Source: Opitutaceae bacterium (GTDB taxonomy: Bacteria > Verrucomicrobiota > Verrucomicrobiia > Opitutales > Opitutaceae). Taken from it: a stretch of 14,489 nt of DNA. Each line of letters starts with the position of its first letter. Position 1 is the first letter of the stretch. The DNA is taken from NCBI GenBank assembly GCA_009919985.1, contig RGAX01000057.1, forward strand, positions 1 to 14,489. The letters are read 5' to 3'. Of the stretch, positions 8,023 to 13,978 are shown piece after piece. Both the position numbers and the translations under genes were made by a program. The notes beneath the pieces are model-generated. The model was not told the DNA's origin. It was given only the letters and a program-made list of their open reading frames with translations, and ran no database searches.

Positions 8023-9561
8023 ATGAATCTCTCTCGTCTCGTTGCCCAACACACCGCCCGTCAGGCTCGGCCCGATTTGTGGTCGCGTCGTGATTTTCTC
8101 AAATCGGCGTCAACCGCTACGCTCGCGGCACTCGCGGCCGGTGCGCCGCGTTCGCTTTTCGCGGCTGGGGAATTGGAAAAAATCGCGCCGACAGCCGATC
8201 GCGTGATTGTGCTGTGGATGGCAGGCGGAATGGCGCACACCGAGACGTTTGATCCTAAGCGCTACACGCCCTACGCGCCGGGACTCGATCCGAACGAAGT
8301 ATTGAGCACGTTTCCCTCCATCCCGACAAACGTCGACGGGGTGCATTTTTCGGCGGGGCTCGAACATCTTGCTCAAGTGATGGATCGCGGGACGTTGATT
8401 CGCGGCATGCAGGCGGCGGACCTCGGCTTTATTCTTCACTCGCGGCATCAATTCAATTGGCACACAGGCTACGTGCCGCCCCAGACGGTCGCGGCGCCGC
8501 ACATCGGCTCTTGGATCGCGCGCACGCTCGGACCGCTCGATCCGGCGATGCCGGCGTTTATCAACATCGGCCAACGTTTCGATCTCGGTGAAGGCGAGGA
8601 GTTGAAGGCGTTCACGACGGCGGGATTTCTCGGGAGCGAGTACGGCCCGTTCAACGTTGCTTTCCCCGAGCAAGCGGCGGATGCGGTGAGGCCGCCGGCG
8701 GGAATGAGCCCGGGTCGTTTTGCTAATCGGGAGAAATTTTATCGTGAACTGCTCGCGGCCAGTCCGATTGGGCGCGAAGGCAGCGGCTATCAAAAAGATT
8801 CGCTCCTGCGTTCGATGGACAACGCGCACCGTCTGCTCAGTTCGCCAGCGGCGAAGGCGTTTGATCTCTCGCTTGAGCCGTTGGAGCGAACGCGGAAATA
8901 TTTTCCCAGCTTTGAGCCCGGCATGCGGTTCGACGCGCCGCGCGATCGTTTCGGCGCAAAATACGAAGAGAGTATGATTGGGCGGTTTGGTCTGGGTTGT
9001 TTGCTCGCGCGGCGACTCTGTGAATCGGGCGCGCGTTTCATCGAGGTGACTACGGAGTATATTCCCTTTCTTAATTGGGACACGCACGAGAACGGGCACG
9101 CGCGGCTCGTCGGTATGAAGCAGATGATCGACGCGCCCATCGCTCAACTCGTACTCGATCTTGAGGAACGCGGAATGTTGGATCGCACCTTAATTGTGAT
9201 CGCGAGCGAGTTCAGTCGCGACATGATGCTTGAGGGCAAACCGGAGAAAATCGTGAAAGACCAAGTGCCGGTGCCCGCGGTGCTCAACGACGCAAAATTC
9301 TACGGTATGCACCGTCATTTCACGGCGGCTGGCAGCGTGTTGATGTTTGGTGGAGGCATGAAGCGCGGCTACGTCCACGGGGTGACGGCCGACGAGCGTC
9401 CGTGCAAGACGATCAAAGATCCGGTCACGATGAGTGATTTGCACGCTTCGATATATCGCGCGGTTGGGATCCCGGCGAATCACGGTTACGACGTGGAGAA
9501 GCGGCCGTTTTACGTGACCGCCGATGGCAAGGGCCAGGCGGTGCGGCCGTTATTTGCCTAG
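8023..9561 (+). CDS. DUF1501 family protein with Tat signal
   Basis: This 512-residue protein starts with a twin-arginine leader: SRRDFLK at 21-27, then a moderately hydrophobic alanine-rich stretch (30-40) and a likely cut after LFAA (45-48). The rest matches DUF1501 (PF07394), a family with the alkaline-phosphatase/sulfatase fold. Visible hallmarks are VIVLWMAGGMAHTETFDP near 62-79 and NWDTHENGH from residue 351, which would supply metal ligands. The segment usually written GRTP..GRDH in the family looks different here (SEFSRDMMLEG, then YGMHRHF). DUF1501 genes commonly sit next to DUF1549/DUF1553 genes, as here (28 bp apart), so the two products probably work together in the periplasm. Hydrolysis of a sulfate or phosphate ester is a guess from the fold. 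No Shine-Dalgarno sequence precedes the ATG. Confidence 0.92.
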   Translation: MNLSRLVAQHTARQARPDLWSRRDFLKSASTATLAALAAGAPRSLFAAGELEKIAPTADRVIVLWMAGGMAHTETFDPKRYTPYAPGLDPNEVLSTFPSIPTNVDGVHFSAGLEHLAQVMDRGTLIRGMQAADLGFILHSRHQFNWHTGYVPPQTVAAPHIGSWIARTLGPLDPAMPAFINIGQRFDLGEGEELKAFTTAGFLGSEYGPFNVAFPEQAADAVRPPAGMSPGRFANREKFYRELLAASPIGREGSGYQKDSLLRSMDNAHRLLSSPAAKAFDLSLEPLERTRKYFPSFEPGMRFDAPRDRFGAKYEESMIGRFGLGCLLARRLCESGARFIEVTTEYIPFLNWDTHENGHARLVGMKQMIDAPIAQLVLDLEERGMLDRTLIVIASEFSRDMMLEGKPEKIVKDQVPVPAVLNDAKFYGMHRHFTAAGSVLMFGGGMKRGYVHGVTADERPCKTIKDPVTMSDLHASIYRAVGIPANHGYDVEKRPFYVTADGKGQAVRPLFA

Positions 9562-9581
9562 GGCCGAGTGGCGTTTTTTTT
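9544..9581 (+). terminator. Possible weak terminator after the DUF1501 gene
   Basis: CGGCC (9544-9548) can pair with GGCCG (9562-9566) across the stop codon, and eight T residues follow at 9574-9581. The stem is only 5 bp with a 13-nt loop, and the T-run starts 7 nt after it. Structure support is poor, but the T-run is in the right place. The same bases read on the minus strand lie within a possible 37-codon ORF. Confidence 0.3.
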
Positions 9582-9663
9582 GAGCCGAGCTAATTTTTAG
9601 ACCTTTTGATTCAAGCGATTTACCATGCCCTTTTTGAATTTGCTGGTACTCCTCACGACTCAT
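9550..9663 (-). CDS. Possible 37-aa basic micro-ORF downstream of the ABC ATPase gene
   Basis: Read on the minus strand, ATG at 9663-9661 opens 37 codons ending at TAA (9552-9550). The product begins MSREEYQQIQKGHGKS and ends QKKRHSALGK. It is highly charged, lysine-rich and strongly basic toward the C-terminus, with no cysteine, tryptophan or membrane segment. It lies 49 bp after the stop of the ABC ATPase gene on the same strand, and its 3' end overlaps the last codons of the DUF1501 gene in antisense. The composition looks protein-like, but third-position GC is about 38 percent, below the neighbouring genes, and no Shine-Dalgarno sequence is seen (nor at other starts here). I recognise no family. 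A chance ORF in an A-rich spacer is the main alternative. Confidence 0.4.
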   Translation of the reverse strand: MSREEYQQIQKGHGKSLESKGLKISSAQKKRHSALGK

Positions 9664-9712
9664 TGCCGATTGCGGTAGGTGATGTGGTAAGTGTGGGTGT
9701 CTGACTGAAATG

Positions 9713-10501
9713 TTAGTCGCGCTTGCCGAAGCGTAGGACGTAGCGGCCCCAGCGTCGGGTTAGACGTAGCGGCGCGGCGAAGGTGGCGGAGAGTTGCGAT
9801 GCTGTAAGCGTTCGGGCGCGCGCGCCGGATGCGACGACCTGACCCGCTCGCATCAGCAGTGCGTGAGTGAAACACGGCAGGATTTCCTCGACGTGGTGCG
9901 TGACGAGGACGAGGGCCGGGGTGTTTTTTTTGCGCGCGAGTCGATCGAGAAAACGCAAAAAATCTTCGCGGGCTACGGGATCGAGGCCGGCACACGGCTC
10001 GTCGAGGATCAAAAGGCGCGGGCGGGCCATGAGGGCGCGGGCGATGAGGACGCGTTGACGTTCGCCTTGGGAGAGGAATTGCCACTCGCGGTTGACGAGG
10101 CGGAGGGCGCCGAGCGAGCGGAGAAGTTTTTTTGCCGCGACGATGTCGGCGCGCGTAGGCGTGAGCCAGAGATCGAGTTGGGCGTAGCGGCCGCTGATGA
10201 CCGTTTCGATGGTGGGCTCGGCTGCGGGCACGCTGGCTTGGAGAGCGCTGGTGACGATGCCGATTTTGAGGCGGAGCTCGCGCCAGTCGGCTTCGCCGTA
10301 GCGCTGGCCGAGGAGAGTGATGTCACCGGAGCTAGGCGAGAGGTAGCCGAGAAGCGCTTTCAGGAGCGTGGTCTTGCCGCAGCCGTTACCGCCGAGAATC
10401 ACCCAGTGTTCGCCGCTCCGAACACACCAATCGAGGCCGTGGAGAATGACGTTGTCGCCGCGGGTGACGCGGAGGCTGGAGACTGCGAGAATCGGGGCCA
10501 T
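9713..10501 (-). CDS. ABC transporter-type ATP-binding protein (YlmA/ModF-like, solitary)
   Basis: This 262-residue protein is a single ABC nucleotide-binding domain: Walker A GGNGCGKT at 37-44, signature LSQGE at 143-147, Walker B LLILDEP at 163-169, D-loop near AGLDP (171-175) and switch histidine in THH (201-203). The Q-loop position reads IGIVTSALQ (80-88), so the usual Gln after strand four appears to be Ser85, with Gln88 three residues later. This SAL pattern, as I recall, resembles ModF and YlmA-type ATPases, which often lack a partner permease. No permease, substrate-binding protein or second ATPase lies beside it here. Substrate and even a transport role are therefore unknown. A possible micro-ORF follows on the same strand. 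It is divergent from the Spx/ArsC-like gene, with 129 bp between starts. Confidence 0.9.
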   Translation of the reverse strand: MAPILAVSSLRVTRGDNVILHGLDWCVRSGEHWVILGGNGCGKTTLLKALLGYLSPSSGDITLLGQRYGEADWRELRLKIGIVTSALQASVPAAEPTIETVISGRYAQLDLWLTPTRADIVAAKKLLRSLGALRLVNREWQFLSQGERQRVLIARALMARPRLLILDEPCAGLDPVAREDFLRFLDRLARKKNTPALVLVTHHVEEILPCFTHALLMRAGQVVASGARARTLTASQLSATFAAPLRLTRRWGRYVLRFGKRD

Positions 10502-10529
10502 TAGAGTTCAGGATGAAATCTGGCGCGGC

Positions 10530-10546
10530 GCGGCGTCAACCGCCGC
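10530..10546. promoter_or_regulatory. GC hairpin in the divergent intergenic region
   Basis: GCGGCG (10530-10535) and CGCCGC (10541-10546) form a perfect 6-bp stem around TCAAC. It lies 29 bp upstream of the ABC ATPase start and about 85 bp upstream of the Spx/ArsC-like start. No T-run follows on either strand. It could be a leader structure or simply a product of GC-rich sequence. Confidence 0.2.
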
Positions 10547-10604
10547 AGCGCAGGCTAGGGTTGCCTGGGGGCGCCTGACGGTGCATGGTACTGGAACGCG
10601 AGTT

Positions 10605-10619
10605 GTTAACGTTTAAACG
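10605..10619. promoter_or_regulatory. Overlapping AT-centred palindromes upstream of the Spx/ArsC-like gene
   Basis: GTTAAC (10605-10610) runs into the perfect 10-bp palindrome CGTTTAAACG (10610-10619), ending 11 bp before the start codon at 10631. This AT-rich patch stands out in a GC-rich spacer and could be part of a promoter or an operator. No clear -35/-10 pair could be assigned. Confidence 0.25.
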
Positions 10620-10630
10620 CGCACCGAATC

Positions 10631-11002
10631 ATGAGCATAATCACTGTTTATACCTACGCGAACTGCGATAGTTGCCGCCGAGCGGTAAAATGGTTGCGGG
10701 CGCAAGGATTGGATTTTGTGGAGAAACCGATCCGCGAGAGGCCACCGAGTGTGGCGGAGTTAAAGGCGATGTTGGCGGCGCAGGGAGGGCAATTGCGGAA
10801 ACTTTTTAATACTTCCGGTTTGGATTACCGAGCGCAGGGACTCGGGGCGAAGTTGTCGGCGATGACCGAGGTGGCCGCGCTGGCGTTACTCGCAGGCAAT
10901 GGTAATCTCGTGAAGCGTCCGTTTCTCTGGCGCGCGCCGGATCAGGTCGGGTTGGTGGGTTTTGACCAGGGTCGTTGGAGCGCGGCGTTACTCTTGTCAT
11001 GA
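10631..11002 (+). CDS. Spx/ArsC/YffB-family thioredoxin-fold protein
   Basis: This 123-residue protein has the compact ArsC/Spx fold (PF03960). Seen: a first strand ITVYTYANCDSCRRAVKWL with a C12-D-S-C15 redox motif, a charged helical insert (about 38-58), KLFNTSG at 58-63, and NLVKRPFLW at 92-100 holding the cis-Pro loop with Arg96. The CxxC resembles Spx/MgsR rather than the single catalytic cysteine of arsenate reductase. Spx proteins proper are Firmicute RNA polymerase regulators, so for a Gram-negative a YffB-like thiol role is a safer inference than arsenate reduction. No arsenic-resistance genes lie nearby. Its stop overlaps the next start as ATGA (10999-11002), implying translational coupling to the membrane protein. 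Confidence 0.88.
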   Translation: MSIITVYTYANCDSCRRAVKWLRAQGLDFVEKPIRERPPSVAELKAMLAAQGGQLRKLFNTSGLDYRAQGLGAKLSAMTEVAALALLAGNGNLVKRPFLWRAPDQVGLVGFDQGRWSAALLLS

Positions 11003-11538
11003 TCACCTCCGAGCCCAAGGTGATCGAATTGCGGATGCGTGAGATCGCGCAGCTGTTTAATTCGCTGGATCCTTCGCCATTTCTAGAGCGCGACCTGGAT
11101 GCCAACGCCGAGGAATTTATCGTCAGCTGGGCGGCGGAAATACCGATGCACTACGAGCTGAAGTTGGTGATTCATTTGACGACGGCGCCGGCCTCGACGC
11201 TCGATGTGAGCGAAGCGGTGCGCAGTTATTTTCATCATCGCGCGGAGCATAAACAGCGGGAGTTCTCGCAACTGTTGTGGCGCGGGCGTTTGAGTCTGTT
11301 GGTAGGAGTGTTGTTTATGTCGGCGTGTTTGGCGGGATCAGAGCTCGTGAAATTTATTTCGATGGGCACGGTGGAGCGGGTCGTACGCGAGGGGTTGCTG
11401 ATTATGGGTTGGGTCGCGATGTGGCGGCCTTTGGAGATTTATTTGTATGATTGGTGGCCCTTGCGGACAGAGCGGAGGAATTTGCGGCGGCTTGCGCGGA
11501 TGGAAGTAACTGTCATAGTCCCTGTTCAATCGTTATGA
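10999..11538 (+). CDS. Conserved-type two-helix membrane protein of unknown function
   Basis: The start is taken at ATG 10999, which overlaps the preceding stop in ATGA; a longer frame from TTG 10975 exists but is less likely. The 179-residue product has a soluble N-terminal domain (1-95; SPFLERDLDANAEEFIVSWA at 26-45 looks conserved), a transmembrane helix at about 98-118, a short loop and a second helix at about 131-150 (GWVAMWRPLEIYLYDWWP, 137-154). It ends in an Arg-rich tail. The GWVAxWRPLEIxLYDWWP block is, from memory, typical of an uncharacterised bacterial family, which I cannot name. The His/Arg-rich segment before helix one suggests a cytoplasmic domain. It is likely made with the thiol protein upstream and the 82-aa protein downstream, since stop/start overlaps flank it on both sides. 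Confidence 0.82.
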   Translation: MITSEPKVIELRMREIAQLFNSLDPSPFLERDLDANAEEFIVSWAAEIPMHYELKLVIHLTTAPASTLDVSEAVRSYFHHRAEHKQREFSQLLWRGRLSLLVGVLFMSACLAGSELVKFISMGTVERVVREGLLIMGWVAMWRPLEIYLYDWWPLRTERRNLRRLARMEVTVIVPVQSL

Positions 11539-11783
11539 ATCCGCTGCAATCCACCGTTCGCTGGCTCGCCACGCACACATTATTTCCTGTGAGTCGGCTC
11601 GATGCGCGCGCGGAGGCCATGATCTGCGTCTCGGCGCTCGCCGCGGCCGAAGAGGCGGCGGCCATGGCGGCCACGCGGCACTTGGTGAAGTCGCGCGATA
11701 CCGCCAAGGACGCGGCGCTGCGCTCGTACAATCACCGGCGCAATATGGTTCACTACGTCTGCGATAATGCGGCAAAAGTCTGA
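11535..11783 (+). CDS. Small protein of unknown function (82 aa), translationally coupled
   Basis: ATG at 11535 overlaps the stop of the membrane-protein gene in ATGA (11535-11538), the second such overlap in this unit. The 82-residue product is alanine-rich and predicted mostly helical (MNPLQSTVRWLATHTLFPVS, then SALAAAEEAAAMAATRHLV), with a basic, tyrosine- and histidine-rich tail (RSYNHRRNMVHYVCDNAAKV). No signal peptide or clear membrane helix is seen, and I recognise no domain. An in-frame ATG farther upstream at 11451 would give 110 residues, but it lies well inside the preceding gene, so the ATGA start is preferred. The coupling suggests a role connected with the thiol protein or the membrane protein. 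Confidence 0.7.
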   Translation: MNPLQSTVRWLATHTLFPVSRLDARAEAMICVSALAAAEEAAAMAATRHLVKSRDTAKDAALRSYNHRRNMVHYVCDNAAKV

Positions 11784-11853
11784 GCTTGAATAAGCTTTGG
11801 CCCGGCTGCGCAACGGGGACCACGTGTGATGCGGGTCGGTATTTTTTCTTAAC

Positions 11854-12660
11854 ATGAACTTGATCGACTCGCACACGCATCTGGAATCGTTCGCCGAACG
11901 CGGCGAGGTTGCCGCTGTGCTGGAACGTGCGGCGGCGGCGGGGGTCGCCGAGATGATCGCGATTGGGACCTCGCCGGAGGATTGGGCGCTTTATCGGAAA
12001 TTGGCGGCGGACCATCTCGGCCGCGTACATTATACCGTCGGGCTGCATCCGTGCGCGGTGGAGGCCAACTGGGCGGCAGCGGTGGCTCAGATCGAGGCGT
12101 TTTGGACCGACGGTGCAGTGACCTCTCTACCGGTCGGGCTCGGTGAGTGCGGCTTGGACCGATTTCATCTGCCGAAGGAGGATAGGGCGAAAGCGGCGGA
12201 GATTTTTGCGTGGCAGCAGGCGGCGTTTATCGCGCAGTTGGAGATCGCGCGGAGGCGGAGTTGTCCGCTGGTCGTGCATTCGCGCGGGGCGTTTCAGGAG
12301 TGCGTGGAGTTGATAGATGCGAGTGGGGTCGCGTGGGAGCGGGTGGTGTTTCACTGCTTCACGGAAGGAGTCGCAGAGATGGCCGAGTTGCAGCGGCGTG
12401 GCGGCTATGGATCGTTTACGGGGGTCTTAACTTACAACTCGGCGAACAACGTGCGAGCGGCGGCGCTGGCGCAGGGCTTAGGGCGCTTGATGCTTGAGAC
12501 TGATGCGCCGTACCTGACGCCGATACCGCACCGGGGGAAGCCCAATGAGCCGGCGTATTTGCGCAACACCGCGGAGTTTGCTGCGGGAGTTTTTGGGGTG
12601 AGCGTCGAGGAAATCGCGACGACGACGACGGCGACGGCGCGGCGTTTTTTCGGGCTTTGA
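11854..12660 (+). CDS. TatD family metal-dependent hydrolase / DNase
   Basis: This 268-residue protein matches the TatD/YcfH amidohydrolase-fold family (PF01026; usual length about 260). Metal ligands are all visible: H7 and H9 in DSHTH, E98 in GLGECGLD, H142 in PLVVHSRG, H167 in FHCFTEG, and D217 in LETDAPYLTP. The last motif and PHRGKPNEPAYL (225-236) are family signatures. Known members are metal-dependent 3'-5' exonucleases/DNases acting in the cytoplasm. TatD and YcfH paralogues cannot be told apart here, so no symbol is given. A run of ACG triplets near 12615-12640 encodes a Thr/Ala-rich patch (ATTTTATA, 255-262) close to the C-terminus. It starts 70 bp after the 82-aa gene, with no Shine-Dalgarno sequence and no clear own promoter, so read-through from the upstream unit is possible. 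Confidence 0.93.
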   Translation: MNLIDSHTHLESFAERGEVAAVLERAAAAGVAEMIAIGTSPEDWALYRKLAADHLGRVHYTVGLHPCAVEANWAAAVAQIEAFWTDGAVTSLPVGLGECGLDRFHLPKEDRAKAAEIFAWQQAAFIAQLEIARRRSCPLVVHSRGAFQECVELIDASGVAWERVVFHCFTEGVAEMAELQRRGGYGSFTGVLTYNSANNVRAAALAQGLGRLMLETDAPYLTPIPHRGKPNEPAYLRNTAEFAAGVFGVSVEEIATTTTATARRFFGL

Positions 12661-12705
12661 AGGCGAGTGCCCGGGGACTCCGACCGGCAGGAAGGACGCA
12701 GGCAC

Positions 12706-12732
12706 AAAAAAGGCGACCGTTTGGGGGTCGCC
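12706..12732 (-). terminator. Intrinsic terminator of the HPr gene
   Basis: On the minus strand GGCGACC (12732-12726) pairs with GGTCGCC (12718-12712) around a 7-nt loop, directly followed by six T residues (12711-12706). This is a perfect 7-bp GC-rich stem with an immediate U-tract, 50 bp after the HPr stop codon. On the + strand no T-run follows, so it should not terminate the tatD-like transcript. Confidence 0.85.
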
Positions 12733-12782
12733 GTAAAGGGAGTATGGGTAAATCAGGCGCGGCGCAGCGTAAGGGTAGGCGA

Positions 12783-13085
12783 TCAGGACTCGTCGAATTT
12801 CTTGGCGAACAGGGCCTCGAGTTCGGCGAGCATTTGAGGGGCGTCCTCGCCGGTGGCGAGGAACTTGACCTTGGAGCCGTTGCAGGCGGCGAGCATCATG
12901 AGGCCCATGATGCTCTTGCCGTTGACCTGCTCCTCGTCCTTTTCGACGAAGACGTCAGCTTTGAACTTGTTGGTGATGCGGACGATCATCGCGGCCGGAC
13001 GGGCGTGGATGCCCATCTTGTTCTGCACGATCAACTCCTTGGTGAGGGGTTGAGGGGCAGTGGGTGTGGCGTCGCTTTTGTTCAT
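12783..13085 (-). CDS. ptsH: Phosphocarrier protein HPr
   Basis: With the start at ATG 13085 the product is 100 residues. It has MGIHARPAA at 24-32, where His27 corresponds to the phosphorylated His15 of HPr. NGKSIMGLMML at 55-65 supplies Ser58, the equivalent of regulatory Ser46; the spacing of 31 residues is the same as in Bacillus HPr. HPr passes phosphate from enzyme I to sugar permeases, and where HPr kinase is present the serine is phosphorylated for control. Compared with the usual 85-90 residues there is an N-terminal extension of about 12 residues (MNKSDATPTAPQPL). A longer form starting 30 bp upstream at 13115 is possible but less likely. No enzyme I, EIIA or hprK lies in the window, so a purely regulatory role is possible. 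It is divergent from kdsB and has its own terminator. Confidence 0.9.
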   Translation of the reverse strand: MNKSDATPTAPQPLTKELIVQNKMGIHARPAAMIVRITNKFKADVFVEKDEEQVNGKSIMGLMMLAACNGSKVKFLATGEDAPQMLAELEALFAKKFDES

Positions 13086-13170
13086 ACTGGAGTGGCGGGA
13101 CTGAGGGACCAACATCTAGATGCTTGCCTCGGCTTGCAACCTCAAAGCCGGACGCTACGGTGGCGGGGCG

Positions 13171-13917
13171 ATGTCGAAACTAGCGCTCGTCGTTCCCTGC
13201 CGCCTCGAATCTACCCGCTTCCCGCGCAAGCTCTTGCACGAGATCAGGGGTAAGCCGCTGCTGCTTTGGGTGGCAGAGCGAATCGCGCGTGAAGCTCCGG
13301 AGATCCCTTTGTATTTCGCAGTGGATCATGAACTTTTGCGTGATTGCGTGGAGTCGCGGGGGTTTAGGGCGATTTTGACCCGCCCTGACCACGCCAGTGG
13401 TACGGATCGGTTGGCTGAGGCTAATGCTGTGATCGGTGCCGACCGGGTGATCAACGTTCAGGCGGATGAGCCGTTGGTCTCGGCGCGGCAGATCCGGGCG
13501 TTGGCGGACTTGATTGCGGGACCTGCAGATATGGCGACGTTGGCGACTCCGTTCACGACGGCGGCGGACTTTGCGAATCCGAATCAGGTGAAAGTCGTCT
13601 TGGCGCCGGGGGCAAAGCAGGCGTTGTATTTTTCGCGTTCGCCGATCCCGTATGCGCGGGATTTGGGCGGGCGGGTGGACGATGCCTGGGTCCGGGCGAA
13701 TCCATGCTTCCGGCATCTCGGACTTTACGCCTACAAGGCGGCCTTATTGCAGAAATTTGCTAGCTTACCGGTCGGTCGTTTGGAGCAGATTGAGAAACTG
13801 GAACAACTCCGCGTGCTTGAAAACGGCTATACCATCGCGTGCGGGTTGACGGAGGATCTGACGATTGGCGTCGATACCACGGAGGACGCGCAGAAATTCG
13901 AGCGTTGGCTCGGCTGA
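13171..13917 (+). CDS. kdsB: 3-deoxy-manno-octulosonate cytidylyltransferase (CMP-Kdo synthetase)
   Basis: KdsB activates Kdo with CTP to CMP-Kdo for the LPS inner core, in the cytoplasm. The 248-residue product (from ATG 13171) matches the family length of about 250. Motifs: VVPCRLESTRFPRKLL at 7-22 (nucleotide-binding loop, Arg11 and Lys20), RPDHASGTDRLAE at 71-83, NVQADEPL at 95-102 (metal site region), ALYFSRSPIPY at 151-161, FRHLGLYAYK at 180-189, and LEQIEKLEQLRVLENGY at 204-220, then GVDTTED at 233-239. Compared with E. coli, PAR is PCR, PGK is PRK, and NVQGDEP is NVQADEP; the key charged residues are kept. An upstream ATG at 13120 would add 17 residues without family support. GGTGGCGGGG just upstream of ATG 13171 is the nearest thing to a ribosome-binding site in the window. 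Confidence 0.95.
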   Translation: MSKLALVVPCRLESTRFPRKLLHEIRGKPLLLWVAERIAREAPEIPLYFAVDHELLRDCVESRGFRAILTRPDHASGTDRLAEANAVIGADRVINVQADEPLVSARQIRALADLIAGPADMATLATPFTTAADFANPNQVKVVLAPGAKQALYFSRSPIPYARDLGGRVDDAWVRANPCFRHLGLYAYKAALLQKFASLPVGRLEQIEKLEQLRVLENGYTIACGLTEDLTIGVDTTEDAQKFERWLG

Positions 13918-13941
13918 GGGCCGAGCAGGCGTGATTTTTTT
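13908..13941 (+). terminator. Possible terminator of kdsB
   Basis: GCTCGGC (13908-13914) pairs perfectly with GCCGAGC (13920-13926) around TGAGG, spanning the kdsB stop codon. Seven T residues follow at 13935-13941, but 8 nt beyond the stem, which is farther than usual. The 7-bp GC stem is sound; the spacing makes the call moderate. Confidence 0.45.
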
Positions 13942-13978
13942 AATCTGACGGGTCGGCTACGACCTGCCCGAGAGATTA
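13941..13978. terminator. Interrupted hairpin between convergent kdsB and carA
   Basis: An outer stem TAATCT (13941-13946) / AGATTA (13973-13978) encloses an inner stem CGGGTCG (13949-13955) / CGACCTG (13960-13966, one G:T pair). The outer arm includes the carA stop codon. TTTT follows at 13981-13984 on the + strand only. It may act as a back-up terminator or 3'-end stem for the converging transcripts. Confidence 0.35.

Noticed and set aside
8110..9147. 345-codon open frame on the minus strand inside the DUF1501 gene
   Set aside because: The product is an Arg/His-rich sequence without domains, as expected for the complement of GC-rich coding sequence.
9794..10504. 236-codon + strand frame opposite the ABC ATPase gene
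   Set aside because: The opposite strand encodes all ABC ATPase motifs; this frame gives a low-complexity Glu/Ala/Arg product.
10631..11002. True arsenate reductase (arsC)
   Set aside because: The motif is CxxC like Spx/YffB, and no ars operon genes are nearby; the family name ArsC-like alone does not show arsenate activity.
11783..11796. Hairpin AGCTT/AAGCT after the 82-aa gene as a terminator
   Set aside because: The stem is only 5 bp and AT-rich, and the T-run nearby at about 11842 is not adjacent to it.
12610..12645. Tandem ACG/GCG triplets at the end of the tatD-like gene as a repeat element
   Set aside because: It is an imperfect, short coding run giving Thr/Ala; its length is within normal GC-rich coding variation.
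12657..13253. 198-codon + strand frame covering the HPr gene
   Set aside because: It is antisense to HPr, crosses its terminator and runs into kdsB out of frame; no protein family is visible.
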